A program made the translations under genes and the position numbers. A stretch of DNA of 56,832 nt from a virus: positions 1-56,832 of the IMG/VR virus record IMGVR_UViG_3300020152_000004. One strand, 5' to 3'. How positions within the stretch are numbered: the stretch's first letter is position 1; the number at the start of each line of letters is the position of its first letter. Below are positions 17,380 to 25,595 of the stretch, piece after piece. Below the pieces are notes generated by a model that saw nothing but the letters and a program-made list of their open reading frames with translations, was not told the DNA's origin and did not search any database.

Positions 17380-17575
17380 CTAATCCAGATAATGATCGAT
17401 GAGTGCGCGCATGCGAATGACACGCGGCGCGAGATCACGAATCCGGTAGTCCTGCCACCCTCGGTCCTCGAGCGGAACCATCTCGCGAATTTTCGACTCT
17501 ACCCATTCCTCACCTTGGCCCAGGTGCACCTCGTCGAGCATTCCACAGAGGGCAAAGAGGTCGCTGGTCGGCTCG
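17380..17575 (-). pseudogene. Out-of-frame C-terminal part of the ImmA/IrrE-like gene
   Basis: In the -1 frame relative to the metallopeptidase gene, the sequence continues as a well-formed protein: CEPTSDLFALCGMLDEVHLG, then EEWVESKIREMVPLEDR, then RIRDLAPRVIRMRALIDHYLD, stop at 17380-17382. That stop lies 7 nt before the next ATG, exactly the spacing seen in the rest of the operon. The annotated frame instead ends in a low-quality tail at 17499. A single-base loss in the GCGCG tract near 17580 or an assembly error would explain it. Confidence 0.6.
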
Positions 17576-17897
17576 CACGCGCCGGAAGAGGATCGATATG
17601 GTGCATGATGACCGGCCCCTCCTCCTCGACGTCGCCGGCGCGGATGTGCTGCGTCTCGTGCAGAATGATGTAGCGTCGAGCTGAACCCCGGATGCCAGGC
17701 TGCAGCGCCAGGCGGAAATGAACGAGACCCCGGTCACCGAACGGGAAGGTCAACAGAGCGGGCACACTCAAACCTTCAATCGTGTGGACCCGGAGATTGG
17801 CTGCACCTGCAAGCCGGTCTGTGTCCGCGTCTGATACGGGGAATCCCCGAGCGTACTCGGGCACCACCGTTCGCGCCCAAGTGACGGCGCGCAGCAC
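17499..17897 (-). CDS. ImmA/IrrE-like zinc metallopeptidase (frameshifted C-terminus)
   Basis: About 132 residues from a GTG at 17897, 13 nt after the repressor stop; ATGs at 17996 and 18071 would overlap the repressor by 85-160 nt. The core RRYIILHETQHIRAGD contains the HExxH zinc site (HETQH). ImmA-type peptidases cleave or remove the adjacent phage/ICE repressor after DNA damage, and the gene sits directly after an HTH repressor gene here. After IMHHIDPLPARA the frame appears shifted (see 17380-17575). As written, the protein would lack its C-terminal third. M56-type HExxH-x-GD peptidases are an alternative, but no membrane helices are present. Confidence 0.7.
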   Translation of the reverse strand: MLRAVTWARTVVPEYARGFPVSDADTDRLAGAANLRVHTIEGLSVPALLTFPFGDRGLVHFRLALQPGIRGSARRYIILHETQHIRAGDVEEEGPVIMHHIDPLPARASRPATSLPSVECSTRCTWAKVRNG

Positions 17898-17910
17898 GCG
17901 ACGCTCGAGA

Positions 17911-18390
17911 CTACTCGGCCGGCTGGTCGGTGGAGCCGAGTATTCTGTCTCGGATCCGGTCGAGCGCCGCCAGCTTGTCCTTTTTCCATCCGTCATCGAC
18001 AGCGACTCCATAGACGGTCTTGACCAGGTCCCCCGGTGAATAGCGCCGGAAGGCGGTCCGGAGGCCGCCACTGACCCCCATCAGGTCCAGCAACTCCTCG
18101 ACCGCGTCCGTCGCGTAGGACCCCGCAGCTTCCGGGACCACCCCCGCCCCTGTTCCACGTGACACTAGATGGCGGTCGATGCCGAGTTCCCGTTCCAAGG
18201 TCTCGACGGCGCGCACCATGGGCCCCCGAACCTCGTCGTTCATACGCCGGGTGGGATAGTAATCCTTTGCCATATAACGATATACGGTACGGGACGGAAG
18301 CCCGAACCGTCTCTCTATGTCCTCGGCCGACGCCTGGGCGGCGACGACCTTGAATCGATCAATAAGAGCCCTCTCGCCAGATTCCGCCAC
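17911..18390 (-). CDS. HTH-domain lysogeny repressor
   Basis: 159 residues from a GTG at 18390 with a strong AAGGGG ribosome site. An upstream in-frame start at 18501 would run through the divergent promoter region. N-terminal HTH: SAEDIERRFGLPSRTVYRYM (about 20-40). The C-terminal part is helical and may dimerise (VEELLDLMGVSGGLRTAFRR). It lies divergent from a Cro-like gene across a 92-nt gap, and a metallopeptidase gene follows, the ImmR/ImmA arrangement of temperate elements. It probably represses the rightward early promoter and starts the immunity operon. Confidence 0.75.
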   Translation of the reverse strand: MAESGERALIDRFKVVAAQASAEDIERRFGLPSRTVYRYMAKDYYPTRRMNDEVRGPMVRAVETLERELGIDRHLVSRGTGAGVVPEAAGSYATDAVEELLDLMGVSGGLRTAFRRYSPGDLVKTVYGVAVDDGWKKDKLAALDRIRDRILGSTDQPAE

Positions 18391-18482
18391 GAACCCCTTG
18401 CACCTTCCGCCATGAACCGCTATGATGTGCCACGTTATCCGTATCGAACGAAACGAAACACGAAGCAAGGTAAGACGCCCAG
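18391..18482. promoter_or_regulatory. Divergent repressor/Cro control region
   Basis: Ninety-two nt between divergent regulators. It holds direct repeats of CGAA(A) type (CGAACGAAACGAAACACGAA at 18456-18475) and an A/T-richer stretch around 18420-18460 suitable for back-to-back promoters. Exact -35/-10 boxes cannot be assigned with confidence. Confidence 0.55.
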
Positions 18483-18764
18483 ATGGCCACAGGCAACGCA
18501 CTTCGAGTCGATGGACTGATCGTCACGCTGCTGAGCGGGAGAGAGAAGCTGCGTGCACTGGTGGTCAATCGAAACGGGACGATTCAAGGCTGGGCGCAGT
18601 CCCACGGGCTCTATCCCGCGCAAGTCCACATGACGCTCTCCGGGACGCGCGAATACCCCGAGGTGCGCGAGCGCCTGGCAGCCGACTTCGACATCCCGCG
18701 AGACGAAATCGACGCCCTCCTCGATGCCGATGGAGACACATCGGAAGGCAGCTCCAATGCCTGA
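18483..18764 (+). CDS. Cro/Ner-like HTH regulator
   Basis: 93 residues. The segment GTIQGWAQSHGLYPAQVHMT with the following LSGTREYPEVRERLAADFDI has the layout of Ner/Nlp and Cro-like helix-turn-helix proteins. It is the first gene of the rightward early operon, divergent from the repressor. It probably binds the intergenic operators and shuts off the repressor during lytic growth. Its stop overlaps the next ATG. Confidence 0.75.
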   Translation: MATGNALRVDGLIVTLLSGREKLRALVVNRNGTIQGWAQSHGLYPAQVHMTLSGTREYPEVRERLAADFDIPRDEIDALLDADGDTSEGSSNA

Positions 18765-19152
18765 GTTAGCCCCCACACTCGCGGGCGAGACCTTCTCCGA
18801 GGAACTCGCAACAGAGCTCCGCTTCCTCCGCTGGGGCCTCAAGCAGCCCGGCCTGCCGCGCCAGGTGCGCATGGCGATGGAGCTGCGTGCGCAGTCCGTG
18901 GAACGCCGCGAGGCGACGATCCCGTGCGCGCATCCGACGGACAGCCTCCGGTTCGACGGAATGTGGCCGCTCGAGATGTTCAATCCGCCGCGCGCGGCGG
19001 TCACGTGCACAGCCTGCGGCAACTCCCTGACGGTATCGCTCCGCATTGACGTCGCGGAGCAACTGATCGCGCAGGTCGCAGCTGCGGAACTCGGTGGTGG
19101 TGCGCGTGAGGTGACCATGCCGGGAACGATAGAGGCCGACCATGGGCGGTGA
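18757..19152 (+). CDS. Early hypothetical protein with Cys/His cluster
   Basis: 131 residues from the ATG at 18757, overlapping the Cro-like gene by 8 nt. Residues near 55-90 hold IPCAHP and VTCTACGNSL, a possible zinc site of the C-H-CxxC type. No family recognised; probably a DNA- or protein-binding early protein. Confidence 0.6.
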   Translation: MPELAPTLAGETFSEELATELRFLRWGLKQPGLPRQVRMAMELRAQSVERREATIPCAHPTDSLRFDGMWPLEMFNPPRAAVTCTACGNSLTVSLRIDVAEQLIAQVAAAELGGGAREVTMPGTIEADHGR

Positions 19153-19648
19153 GAAGCAATTCGGACACGCCGCGTTGCAGGCCAGGTTGGACAGCCTGCG
19201 GATCGAAGATGCGCTGCTTCTCACAGACATCACCGATGGCAGGGAAGGCGCCGACTTCGAAATCACCGGCTTCATGCACCGGTCCGCGCTCGCCCGCATG
19301 CGAAACGGTTGCTCTTCGAACCTGATCCTGCGCGGCGACGTTCTCATCCTCTCGCTGTATGCGGCGGGTGTCCCGCGCGCCAAGGCCGAGCGCGTCATTG
19401 CGCACTGGACTTCGGTGATGACCGAGGTCTACGCGGACGACCTCCCGACGTTTCCGGAAGCGGTTGTTGCCGAGCAGGCATCGGACTGCGATGAGGATTG
19501 GGCCGGCGTCCAGGCACTGCTCGACCGCGAGAAGCATTCGGATATATGGATCGCTGAACTCGAGCGCTACATCGGGCACGCGAACACGCTGCTGACGGTC
19601 CTGCGCCGGGACAAGACCGAACGCCGGCAGATCGCGAGGGCCGCGTGA
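19142..19648 (+). CDS. Early hypothetical protein
   Basis: 168 residues, mostly helical and acidic. The segment GFMHRSALARMRNGCSSNL looks like a short HTH-like turn but does not match a named family. It is coupled on both sides (11-nt overlap upstream, GTGA overlap downstream). Confidence 0.6.
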   Translation: MGGEKQFGHAALQARLDSLRIEDALLLTDITDGREGADFEITGFMHRSALARMRNGCSSNLILRGDVLILSLYAAGVPRAKAERVIAHWTSVMTEVYADDLPTFPEAVVAEQASDCDEDWAGVQALLDREKHSDIWIAELERYIGHANTLLTVLRRDKTERRQIARAA

Positions 19649-19887
19649 ATCGCGCTCTCTGGATCTGTGCCGGCGTCGGGATCGGCATCATCGCGATCGT
19701 GGCGGTCGCGCTCCCGCAGGTACAGCCGCATGACGACGAAGCATGCGCTGAGTACGGAGATATCGCTCGGTACCATCTGCCGCAGTTCACACGCGATCTG
19801 CGACGTGTCGAGGCCGGGCTGAAGGACATAGAGCGGAGGATCCTGGTCGATCGTGCCGCACGGGCACGCAGAACGGCCACGACGTGA
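19645..19887 (+). CDS. Small single-helix membrane protein
   Basis: 80 residues from a GTG that overlaps the previous stop. One N-terminal membrane helix (ALWICAGVGIGIIAIVAVAL) is followed by a charged helix (FTRDLRRVEAGLKDIERRIL). No family recognised. Confidence 0.6.
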   Translation: MNRALWICAGVGIGIIAIVAVALPQVQPHDDEACAEYGDIARYHLPQFTRDLRRVEAGLKDIERRILVDRAARARRTATT

Positions 19888-19897
19888 TATCGAGACC

Positions 19898-19970
19898 TGC
19901 GGGGAGCTGAACTGGTGGACAGCTGAGGCCCATACCCTCGGTACGGTGGGTTCGATTCCCACCCCCGCTA
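19898..19970 (+). tRNA. tRNA-Met(CAT)-like gene
   Basis: Folds as a 73-nt cloverleaf: acceptor TGCGGGG/CCCCGCT with a mismatch at pair 1-72, D arm with GG at 18-19, anticodon stem TGAGG/CCTCG, loop CCCATAC (anticodon CAT), variable GTACG, T arm GTGGG-TTCGATT-CCCAC, discriminator A. Oddities are A at position 8 instead of U and C at position 33 instead of U, so it may be a degenerate or specialised tRNA. CCA is not encoded. Confidence 0.65.
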
Positions 19971-20071
19971 TACAAAGCAGAACCGCCAGACCAGTGACAC
20001 CCGGGAAGGCAGACACTGAGCTGGCGGCGGGTCCGGACGAGCCGGACAACACTTGAACGATAGAGGACCTC

Positions 20072-20227
20072 ATGTCTCTGGTCAATCTGTTTCGTCGAAA
20101 GAGGAAGCCGCGCTGGTCATTCCTCGCAGGCCGCCTCCGCAAGGGTGAACCCGCAAAGGTCATTCGTTTTCCCATAGAGCGGCGGCTGTACAGCACGCGG
20201 CGCTCGATGCAGAACGGCGCTGCGTAA
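20072..20227 (+). CDS. Small basic hypothetical protein
   Basis: 51 residues with an AGAGGA ribosome site 6 nt before the ATG. Very Arg/Lys-rich (NLFRRKRKPRWSF). It ends directly before the next ATG. It may bind nucleic acid; no family recognised. Confidence 0.5.
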   Translation: MSLVNLFRRKRKPRWSFLAGRLRKGEPAKVIRFPIERRLYSTRRSMQNGAA

Positions 20228-20419
20228 ATGGCGGATGTCGCGTCGACCGCTGCTGACCTCTGCCCGAACTGCAAAGGGGAGGGGACCGTCACGCGCCAGG
20301 TGTCCGTCGATGACGGATACCATGAGGACTATCGGAACGAATTGATTCCGACGGTTGCGATGGACGTCGAGGTCCGCTGTGGCGAGTGCGGCGGCGAAGG
20401 CGTCCTGTCCGATGAGTAA
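20228..20419 (+). CDS. Small zinc-finger protein, DnaJ-type CxxCxGxG repeats
   Basis: 63 residues with two matching zinc knuckles: CPNCKGEG (about 12-19) and CGECGGEG (about 51-58). This is the spacing of the DnaJ central zinc domain, reduced to one pair. Small proteins of this type are frequent in phage early operons. Overlaps the next gene by 8 nt. Confidence 0.7.
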   Translation: MADVASTAADLCPNCKGEGTVTRQVSVDDGYHEDYRNELIPTVAMDVEVRCGECGGEGVLSDE

Positions 20420-20690
20420 GAGAAGCAATCGGGAACTCGAGCTGATGGTTCATCTGACCCTCGCGGTCCTGGTACAGGAAGCAACGGACCCGGCCGCGAT
20501 CGCAATGCGGATGCGGATCCGGTCGGAGGAGCTCGCTGCGCGGGCAGACACCGCTGAGGACGCTGCGCTGTACCGGCGCGTTGCGGACGAGCTGACAGAC
20601 ATGCTGATCGAACACACTGAAATCAAGCGCGAGGTATACGCGATCTTCGCGAGCCCGCGCATTCTGAAAGAAGGAGCAATCCATGGGTAA
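20412..20690 (+). CDS. Helical early hypothetical protein
   Basis: 92 residues from the ATG at 20412, almost entirely helical (TLAVLVQEATDPAAIAMRMR, AALYRRVADELTDMLIEHTE). No family recognised. The gene lies directly before the recombination genes and overlaps them by 8 nt. Confidence 0.55.
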   Translation: MSKRSNRELELMVHLTLAVLVQEATDPAAIAMRMRIRSEELAARADTAEDAALYRRVADELTDMLIEHTEIKREVYAIFASPRILKEGAIHG

Positions 20691-22002
20691 CGAGACGGGA
20701 ACCGGCGTCGCCATGCTGGAGCGACGCGGCGCAGAGCTCGATTCGGCGGATCAGGCCAAGATCGAACAGTTCAAGCGCGCAGGGTACCTCGCGATCGCCG
20801 AGAAGAAGACCCTCGCCGAGATGGACGCGATGATCATGGGCTGCGAGTGGGGCAATATTCGCGGCGCCAACATGTCGCCCGCCACCCGGGCGGCCGTGTC
20901 GAAGTACTGCGTCATGGTCCGGGCAAACCCCATCACGGACGTCGACATCCTCGGCGGCAAGCCGTATCTGAACGCGAACTATTACCACAATCGCGTCAGT
21001 GGCGACGTCCACTTCATCGATGACGAGATCATCAACCTCGACCTGAAGCGCGCGCAGCTGCTGCGCGCACAGGCCAAGGCGGCGCTGCAGGAGGCGAAGG
21101 ACCTGGGACTGCCGGAGCCGACTGCTGAGGTGCAGGAGATCCTCAAGGTGGCTCGCCAGATCGAAGCGGCGCGCGCGGAGTGGGGCGTGCCCGACAACGC
21201 GCTTGCGGCATACGAGGTCCGCATCCGCCGCTACATCCCGAACGCGCCGCTCGATGACCTGAAGAACGGCCGCGTGCAGAACCCGGAGCAGTACATCCGG
21301 GTCGTGCGCGAGGCGAACTGGGTCACGTCGGGGCGCAATGATCCTGTCGGCAAGGCGGAGCCGGAAAAGACCGCTCGTTCGCGCGCGTATCGTCGCTGCG
21401 GCAAGTCGGCATTCCCGACCTGGTACGACAACTTCGAGGAAGCGATCGAGCAGGCCGGCCGTGCAATCGAGGCGGAGTGGCACATGCTGGAGGAAGACCA
21501 GGCCGAGCGCAGGCAGATCAGCGCGGGCGGAAACGCGGTGGCCACCGGCAACGGCGAACCGACCGCGGCCGTAGCTGGCCGCCCCCGTCCGCTCCCGGTG
21601 CAGGACCTCGACCGCGGGGATACGAATGCGACGCGGCCCGCCGATCCGGCGGAAGATGATGACTCGCAGCAGGCGGGCACCGAGCTGCTGTCAGAGGCCG
21701 ATCGCGACAGGTTGCGGAAGGGCTTTATGGGCACGCTGCGCGCGGCGGGCATTACGCAGGATGACCGCAAGGCCTGGCAGGCGGAACACGGACTCCCCGA
21801 ATCCACGTCGAAGTGGACGCGCGAGGACTTCGAGCGCGCGCGGAAGATCCTCGAGGCCCCGACACGCGAAGCGATTATGCGGTACGTCGGTGACGCCGGC
21901 TGCGAGACAATCGCAGAGTACTGCCAGATGAACGAGCTGGGCGGCGAGCCGGCTACGTTGTCGGGTCTCATTGCCCTCCTGAAGCACATCCAGGAGAGCT
22001 GA
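20683..22002 (+). CDS. Putative single-strand annealing or recombination-partner protein
   Basis: 439 residues. The N-terminal part (about 60-260) has NPITDVDILGGKPYLNANYY and EKTARSRAYRRCGKSAFPTW, which resemble the core of RecT-like annealing proteins. A Pro/Asp-rich linker separates a helical C-terminus (TREDFERARKILEAPTREAI). It directly precedes SbcD- and SbcC-like genes, which matches annealase plus exonuclease operons. The family match is only by pattern, so a different replication role is possible. Confidence 0.45.
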   Translation: MGNETGTGVAMLERRGAELDSADQAKIEQFKRAGYLAIAEKKTLAEMDAMIMGCEWGNIRGANMSPATRAAVSKYCVMVRANPITDVDILGGKPYLNANYYHNRVSGDVHFIDDEIINLDLKRAQLLRAQAKAALQEAKDLGLPEPTAEVQEILKVARQIEAARAEWGVPDNALAAYEVRIRRYIPNAPLDDLKNGRVQNPEQYIRVVREANWVTSGRNDPVGKAEPEKTARSRAYRRCGKSAFPTWYDNFEEAIEQAGRAIEAEWHMLEEDQAERRQISAGGNAVATGNGEPTAAVAGRPRPLPVQDLDRGDTNATRPADPAEDDDSQQAGTELLSEADRDRLRKGFMGTLRAAGITQDDRKAWQAEHGLPESTSKWTREDFERARKILEAPTREAIMRYVGDAGCETIAEYCQMNELGGEPATLSGLIALLKHIQES

Positions 22003-23142
22003 GTGAGGGGCGCCGCAGTAGCCGACCTGCACCTGGGGTTCTCTGCCTTCCCGACGTTGCGGGGGGGCAGGAACGCCCGGGAGCAGGACGTGGAGATCGC
22101 GTGGGATCGCGCGGTCGACACGATCATCACGGCACAGCCCGATCTCGTCACCGTCGCCGGTGACTGCCTCCATCACGCGCGCGTGTCCGACTACGCGAAG
22201 CGCGCGCTGCAGCTCGGCCTCCGCCGCATTGCGGAGAACACCGCGGCGCGCGTGATCGTCATTCCGGGGAACCACGACGGGAGCAAGACCGTCCAAGTCC
22301 TATCGCCGGTGGTGCTCGCGGACGGCCACCAGCGCATCCACATCGTGACGGACACTCAGCGGGTCGTTTTCACGACGCGCGCGGGCGAGCGGGTGAACGT
22401 CGCCTGCTACCCGTTCGTCGCGCTGGCCGAGTCAGGCTTGGACTCGATCGATCCGGACCCGGACTGCGACGTGAACGTGATGCTGATCCACGCGGCTGTC
22501 CGAACGTCCGAAGCGGACGGCGCGCTGCCTCGCTTCTACGCGGGTGACGTGTCGATCGACGTGGGCCGTCACGCAGAAGCCTGGGACGTCATAGCAGCAG
22601 GGGATTACCACGAGTTCACGCGGCTTCATCCGACGCGGCTGGCGTTCTACTCCGGGTCGATCGAGCGGACCAGCTCGAACATGTGGCCCGAGACCGCACC
22701 GAAGGGCGTCGTGGTTTACGACACCGAAACCAACGAGCTCGAGTTCCGCGACATCCCGACGCGTCCCGTATTTGATGTCGCCGCCCCCCATTGGCCGCTG
22801 ATGGACAAGGCAGTAAACGCCGCAGAGTTGAACATCATGCTGAGCGATCTCGCGACGAAGCCCGAATACCGAGATGCCATCGTTCGCCTGAAGGTCGACG
22901 GCTTTCCGCGAGAGGAGCGGATGCAGATCGATGCCAAGCTGGTCCGCGCGCTCAAGGCGCTGACGTTCCACTTCCAGCTGGACATCTCATTCGCCGCGCG
23001 AGAGCGGGTAGCGGCCGGCGACCGCCGGGAGCGCGCTTCGCAACCGATTGGTGTGTCGGCCGAGCAGTTCTTCGCGGAGGATCCGGAGCCGGTGCGGGAA
23101 TGCGCACTCGAGTACCTGGCCGCGGCTGGAGGTGTCGCATGA
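22003..23142 (+). CDS. sbcD: SbcD/Mre11-like nuclease
   Basis: 379 residues from a GTG directly after the previous stop. Calcineurin-type metallophosphoesterase motifs in order: VADLHLG (6-12), TVAGDCLHH (about 49-57), IPGNHDGS (about 87-94), LIHAAV and AAGDYHEF. SbcD acts with SbcC as an ATP-dependent double-strand DNA exonuclease and hairpin nuclease. The ATGA overlap with the next gene, which encodes the SbcC partner, supports the pairing. The fourth motif reads GDYHEF instead of GH-x-H, so the active site is slightly divergent. Confidence 0.85.
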   Translation: MRGAAVADLHLGFSAFPTLRGGRNAREQDVEIAWDRAVDTIITAQPDLVTVAGDCLHHARVSDYAKRALQLGLRRIAENTAARVIVIPGNHDGSKTVQVLSPVVLADGHQRIHIVTDTQRVVFTTRAGERVNVACYPFVALAESGLDSIDPDPDCDVNVMLIHAAVRTSEADGALPRFYAGDVSIDVGRHAEAWDVIAAGDYHEFTRLHPTRLAFYSGSIERTSSNMWPETAPKGVVVYDTETNELEFRDIPTRPVFDVAAPHWPLMDKAVNAAELNIMLSDLATKPEYRDAIVRLKVDGFPREERMQIDAKLVRALKALTFHFQLDISFAARERVAAGDRRERASQPIGVSAEQFFAEDPEPVRECALEYLAAAGGVA

Positions 23143-25595
23143 GGCTCGTTTCTCTGCGCCTGCAGAACTGCCGGCAACATGCCGACACGACCATCGTGTT
23201 TCCGGGCACGGGCATCACCGGCATCCTCGGCGCGAACGAGGCGGGGAAGTCCACAGTCCTCGAATGCGTGCTCTGGGCATTATTCGGCGCGAAGGACGCG
23301 CTCCGGTCCAGCGCCGAGGATTTCCGCTGGAAGCGCTCACCCGCCAAGCGGAAGGCAGTAGCCGAGCTGACGTTCGAAATCGGCGGATCCACGTACATCG
23401 TGAACCGCACCGAGGACACCGCGCATCTCTATCTCTCGACGGGCGGTGCACCGATCGCGGCCGGCACGACGCCGGTGAATGACTACCTCCGCACGCAGGT
23501 CCTGCGGATGTCCTTCGACGAGTTCACGCGCAGCCATGTCTGCCTCCAGAAGGAGCTGACTGCGCTGGCGACGTTGAAGCCGGCGCCGCGGCAGGAGTTC
23601 GTGCGCGAAGTACTCGGTCTCAACGTGCTCGATCGCGCGCTCGAGGGGTGCCGGAAGCGCATGAACGAGATGAAGCGCGAGCGCGACGGACAGCGGGTTG
23701 GCCTCGGTGAACGTGAGCCGCTCGAGACGGAACTGGAGTCCGCTCGCCAAGCGCATTCAGCTGCGGCGGATCAGGTCGCGGGGCTCGTGACTGACCGCAG
23801 CTTGGCCAGCGCCGCTGCAGACTCAGCCCGCGCTGCCGCGGGTGCGTTCGCTGCAGACGCGGAGCGGTACGCTGAGCTGCAGGCGGATGTGCGGGATGCG
23901 ACGCGCCGCGAGGCCGAGGCCCAGGAGAAGCTCACCACGCTGATGACGCAGCTCGAGGACGCGGACGAGGCGCATGCGGAGCTGATGCTGGCGGAGCGGG
24001 ATCTCGCGAGCCTGACATCCCGGCGGGATGAGATCCAGCGCGTGAAGGACCGGGCCTCCGAGCGAGCGGGCGTTGTTTCGTCGATCGCGAGCGCCGAGAT
24101 GGACCTGAATACCGCCAAGGCGACACTCGCACAACTGGATGCGACGATCGCCGCTTTCGACCCCGAGGCGTTGAAGAATGCACGGGCGTTGCACGACGCG
24201 CATACGAAGGCGCTCACAGCGGTCCGCGCGCGGATCGCCTCCGAACGGGGCCAAGCGGTCGCTCTTGCGCGCAGCACGGAACAGGACATCAACAAGGCCG
24301 CGCGCAAGATTGCGGCAATTAAGGACGCCGGCGCAGAAGGCGTCTGCCCGACCTGCCTGCGTACGCTGAGCGACACGCTCGGGCTCGTGCTCGATCGGCT
24401 GGAGGCGGAGCTGGCGGACGCGAATCGGCGGCACATCGAGGCCGTGAAGGTCGCGGACACCTACTGCGGGGACGAAAAGTCGGACGACGAACTGCTCGCT
24501 GAGGAGGATGTCAGTGCGGCGGAGGATACGGTCCGGGCGCTTCGCGTGCAGCAGACGAAGGCCGAGACCGCCGCGGCCGACCGTCCGCGGATTGCAGCGC
24601 AGATCGAACGCATCAGCACGCAGCTCGGTGAGTACCGGGAGCGGCTCGACAAGCTGCCGTCCGCCGGCACCGTCGACGAGCTGGAGCTCAAGTCGATCGT
24701 CGCGGACATCGAACGGGTCGCCGGTATCCCGAACAACCCGCGTGTACCTGGGCGGATCGCGGGGCTGCGGAATAAGGCCGGCGGACGAGACACGCTCCGC
24801 CGGCAGATCGAGGAATGGGAAAAGGCGTCACTCGGGGCCGTCGACAAGCTGCATCAGGCGAATAACGCAATCGTCGCCCTCGCCTTCGATTCGATCGCGC
24901 ACGAACAGGCAGTGCGGGCTGCGGACGTGGCCGCGAAAGAGCTGAGCACGCTGACGACGCGGTTGGCGACGGCAGAGGCGGAACTGAAGGCTGCGGTCGA
25001 CTGGCAGGGCCGGGCGTCGAAGGCGCTCGCGACGCACGACACGCGCGCGGCAGGGCTCAAGGACCTGGAGCAGCAGATCCAGACGCACGAGCGCGCGGCG
25101 ACGCGCCTGGACGACTTCCGGGCGGCGCAGGCGGCAGCGGTTCGGCCGGAGATGGAGGAGCTGATCTCTGGGCTGATCAATGTCCTCACCGATGGCCGGC
25201 ACCCGACGGTGACCGTCAACGAGGACTTCTCGCTTACGCTGCAGAAGGACGGCGTCGACGAAGCGGTGGTGTCCGGCGGGACGGAAGATCTGGCGGCGCT
25301 GGCGCAGCGCATCGCAATCAGCGTGATGAGCGAGCAGCGCGCCGGGCATCCGGTATCGCTCCTCTGGCTGGACGAACCCTTTCTGTCCAGCGACGAGACC
25401 CGCCGCGGGAACGTGCTGAATCTGATCCGGGAGCTGGGCGACCGGTTCAGCCAGGTGATCCTGATCAGCCACGTCGAGGAGACCCGCACGTGCGCGGATC
25501 ACATCATCGAGCTCGCGTACGATGAGGACGCCGGCTGCACGCGCGTCGCGGCGAACATGCCGAAGGCCGATGAGGCCGAGCTGGTGGCAGCATGA
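23139..25595 (+). CDS. sbcC: SbcC/Rad50-like SMC ATPase
   Basis: 818 residues from the ATG at 23139; an in-frame start 348 nt upstream lies inside the SbcD gene. Walker A GANEAGKST (31-39), long coiled-coil arms, a zinc hook CPTC at Cys403-Cys406, and C-terminal signature SGGTEDLAALAQR with Walker B LLWLDEP (Asp745-Glu746). Shorter than chromosomal SbcC (about 1000 residues) because of shorter arms, as usual in phages. It works with the SbcD subunit on DNA ends, probably in phage recombination or replication. Confidence 0.9.
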   Translation: MRLVSLRLQNCRQHADTTIVFPGTGITGILGANEAGKSTVLECVLWALFGAKDALRSSAEDFRWKRSPAKRKAVAELTFEIGGSTYIVNRTEDTAHLYLSTGGAPIAAGTTPVNDYLRTQVLRMSFDEFTRSHVCLQKELTALATLKPAPRQEFVREVLGLNVLDRALEGCRKRMNEMKRERDGQRVGLGEREPLETELESARQAHSAAADQVAGLVTDRSLASAAADSARAAAGAFAADAERYAELQADVRDATRREAEAQEKLTTLMTQLEDADEAHAELMLAERDLASLTSRRDEIQRVKDRASERAGVVSSIASAEMDLNTAKATLAQLDATIAAFDPEALKNARALHDAHTKALTAVRARIASERGQAVALARSTEQDINKAARKIAAIKDAGAEGVCPTCLRTLSDTLGLVLDRLEAELADANRRHIEAVKVADTYCGDEKSDDELLAEEDVSAAEDTVRALRVQQTKAETAAADRPRIAAQIERISTQLGEYRERLDKLPSAGTVDELELKSIVADIERVAGIPNNPRVPGRIAGLRNKAGGRDTLRRQIEEWEKASLGAVDKLHQANNAIVALAFDSIAHEQAVRAADVAAKELSTLTTRLATAEAELKAAVDWQGRASKALATHDTRAAGLKDLEQQIQTHERAATRLDDFRAAQAAAVRPEMEELISGLINVLTDGRHPTVTVNEDFSLTLQKDGVDEAVVSGGTEDLAALAQRIAISVMSEQRAGHPVSLLWLDEPFLSSDETRRGNVLNLIRELGDRFSQVILISHVEETRTCADHIIELAYDEDAGCTRVAANMPKADEAELVAA

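Noticed and set aside
17499-17660. Programmed frameshift in the ImmA-like gene
   Set aside because: No X-XXY-YYZ heptamer in frame near the break; a base loss or assembly error is more likely.
18159-18519. Forward frames antisense to the repressor gene
   Set aside because: Short, no motifs, run over the repressor HTH and the divergent control region.
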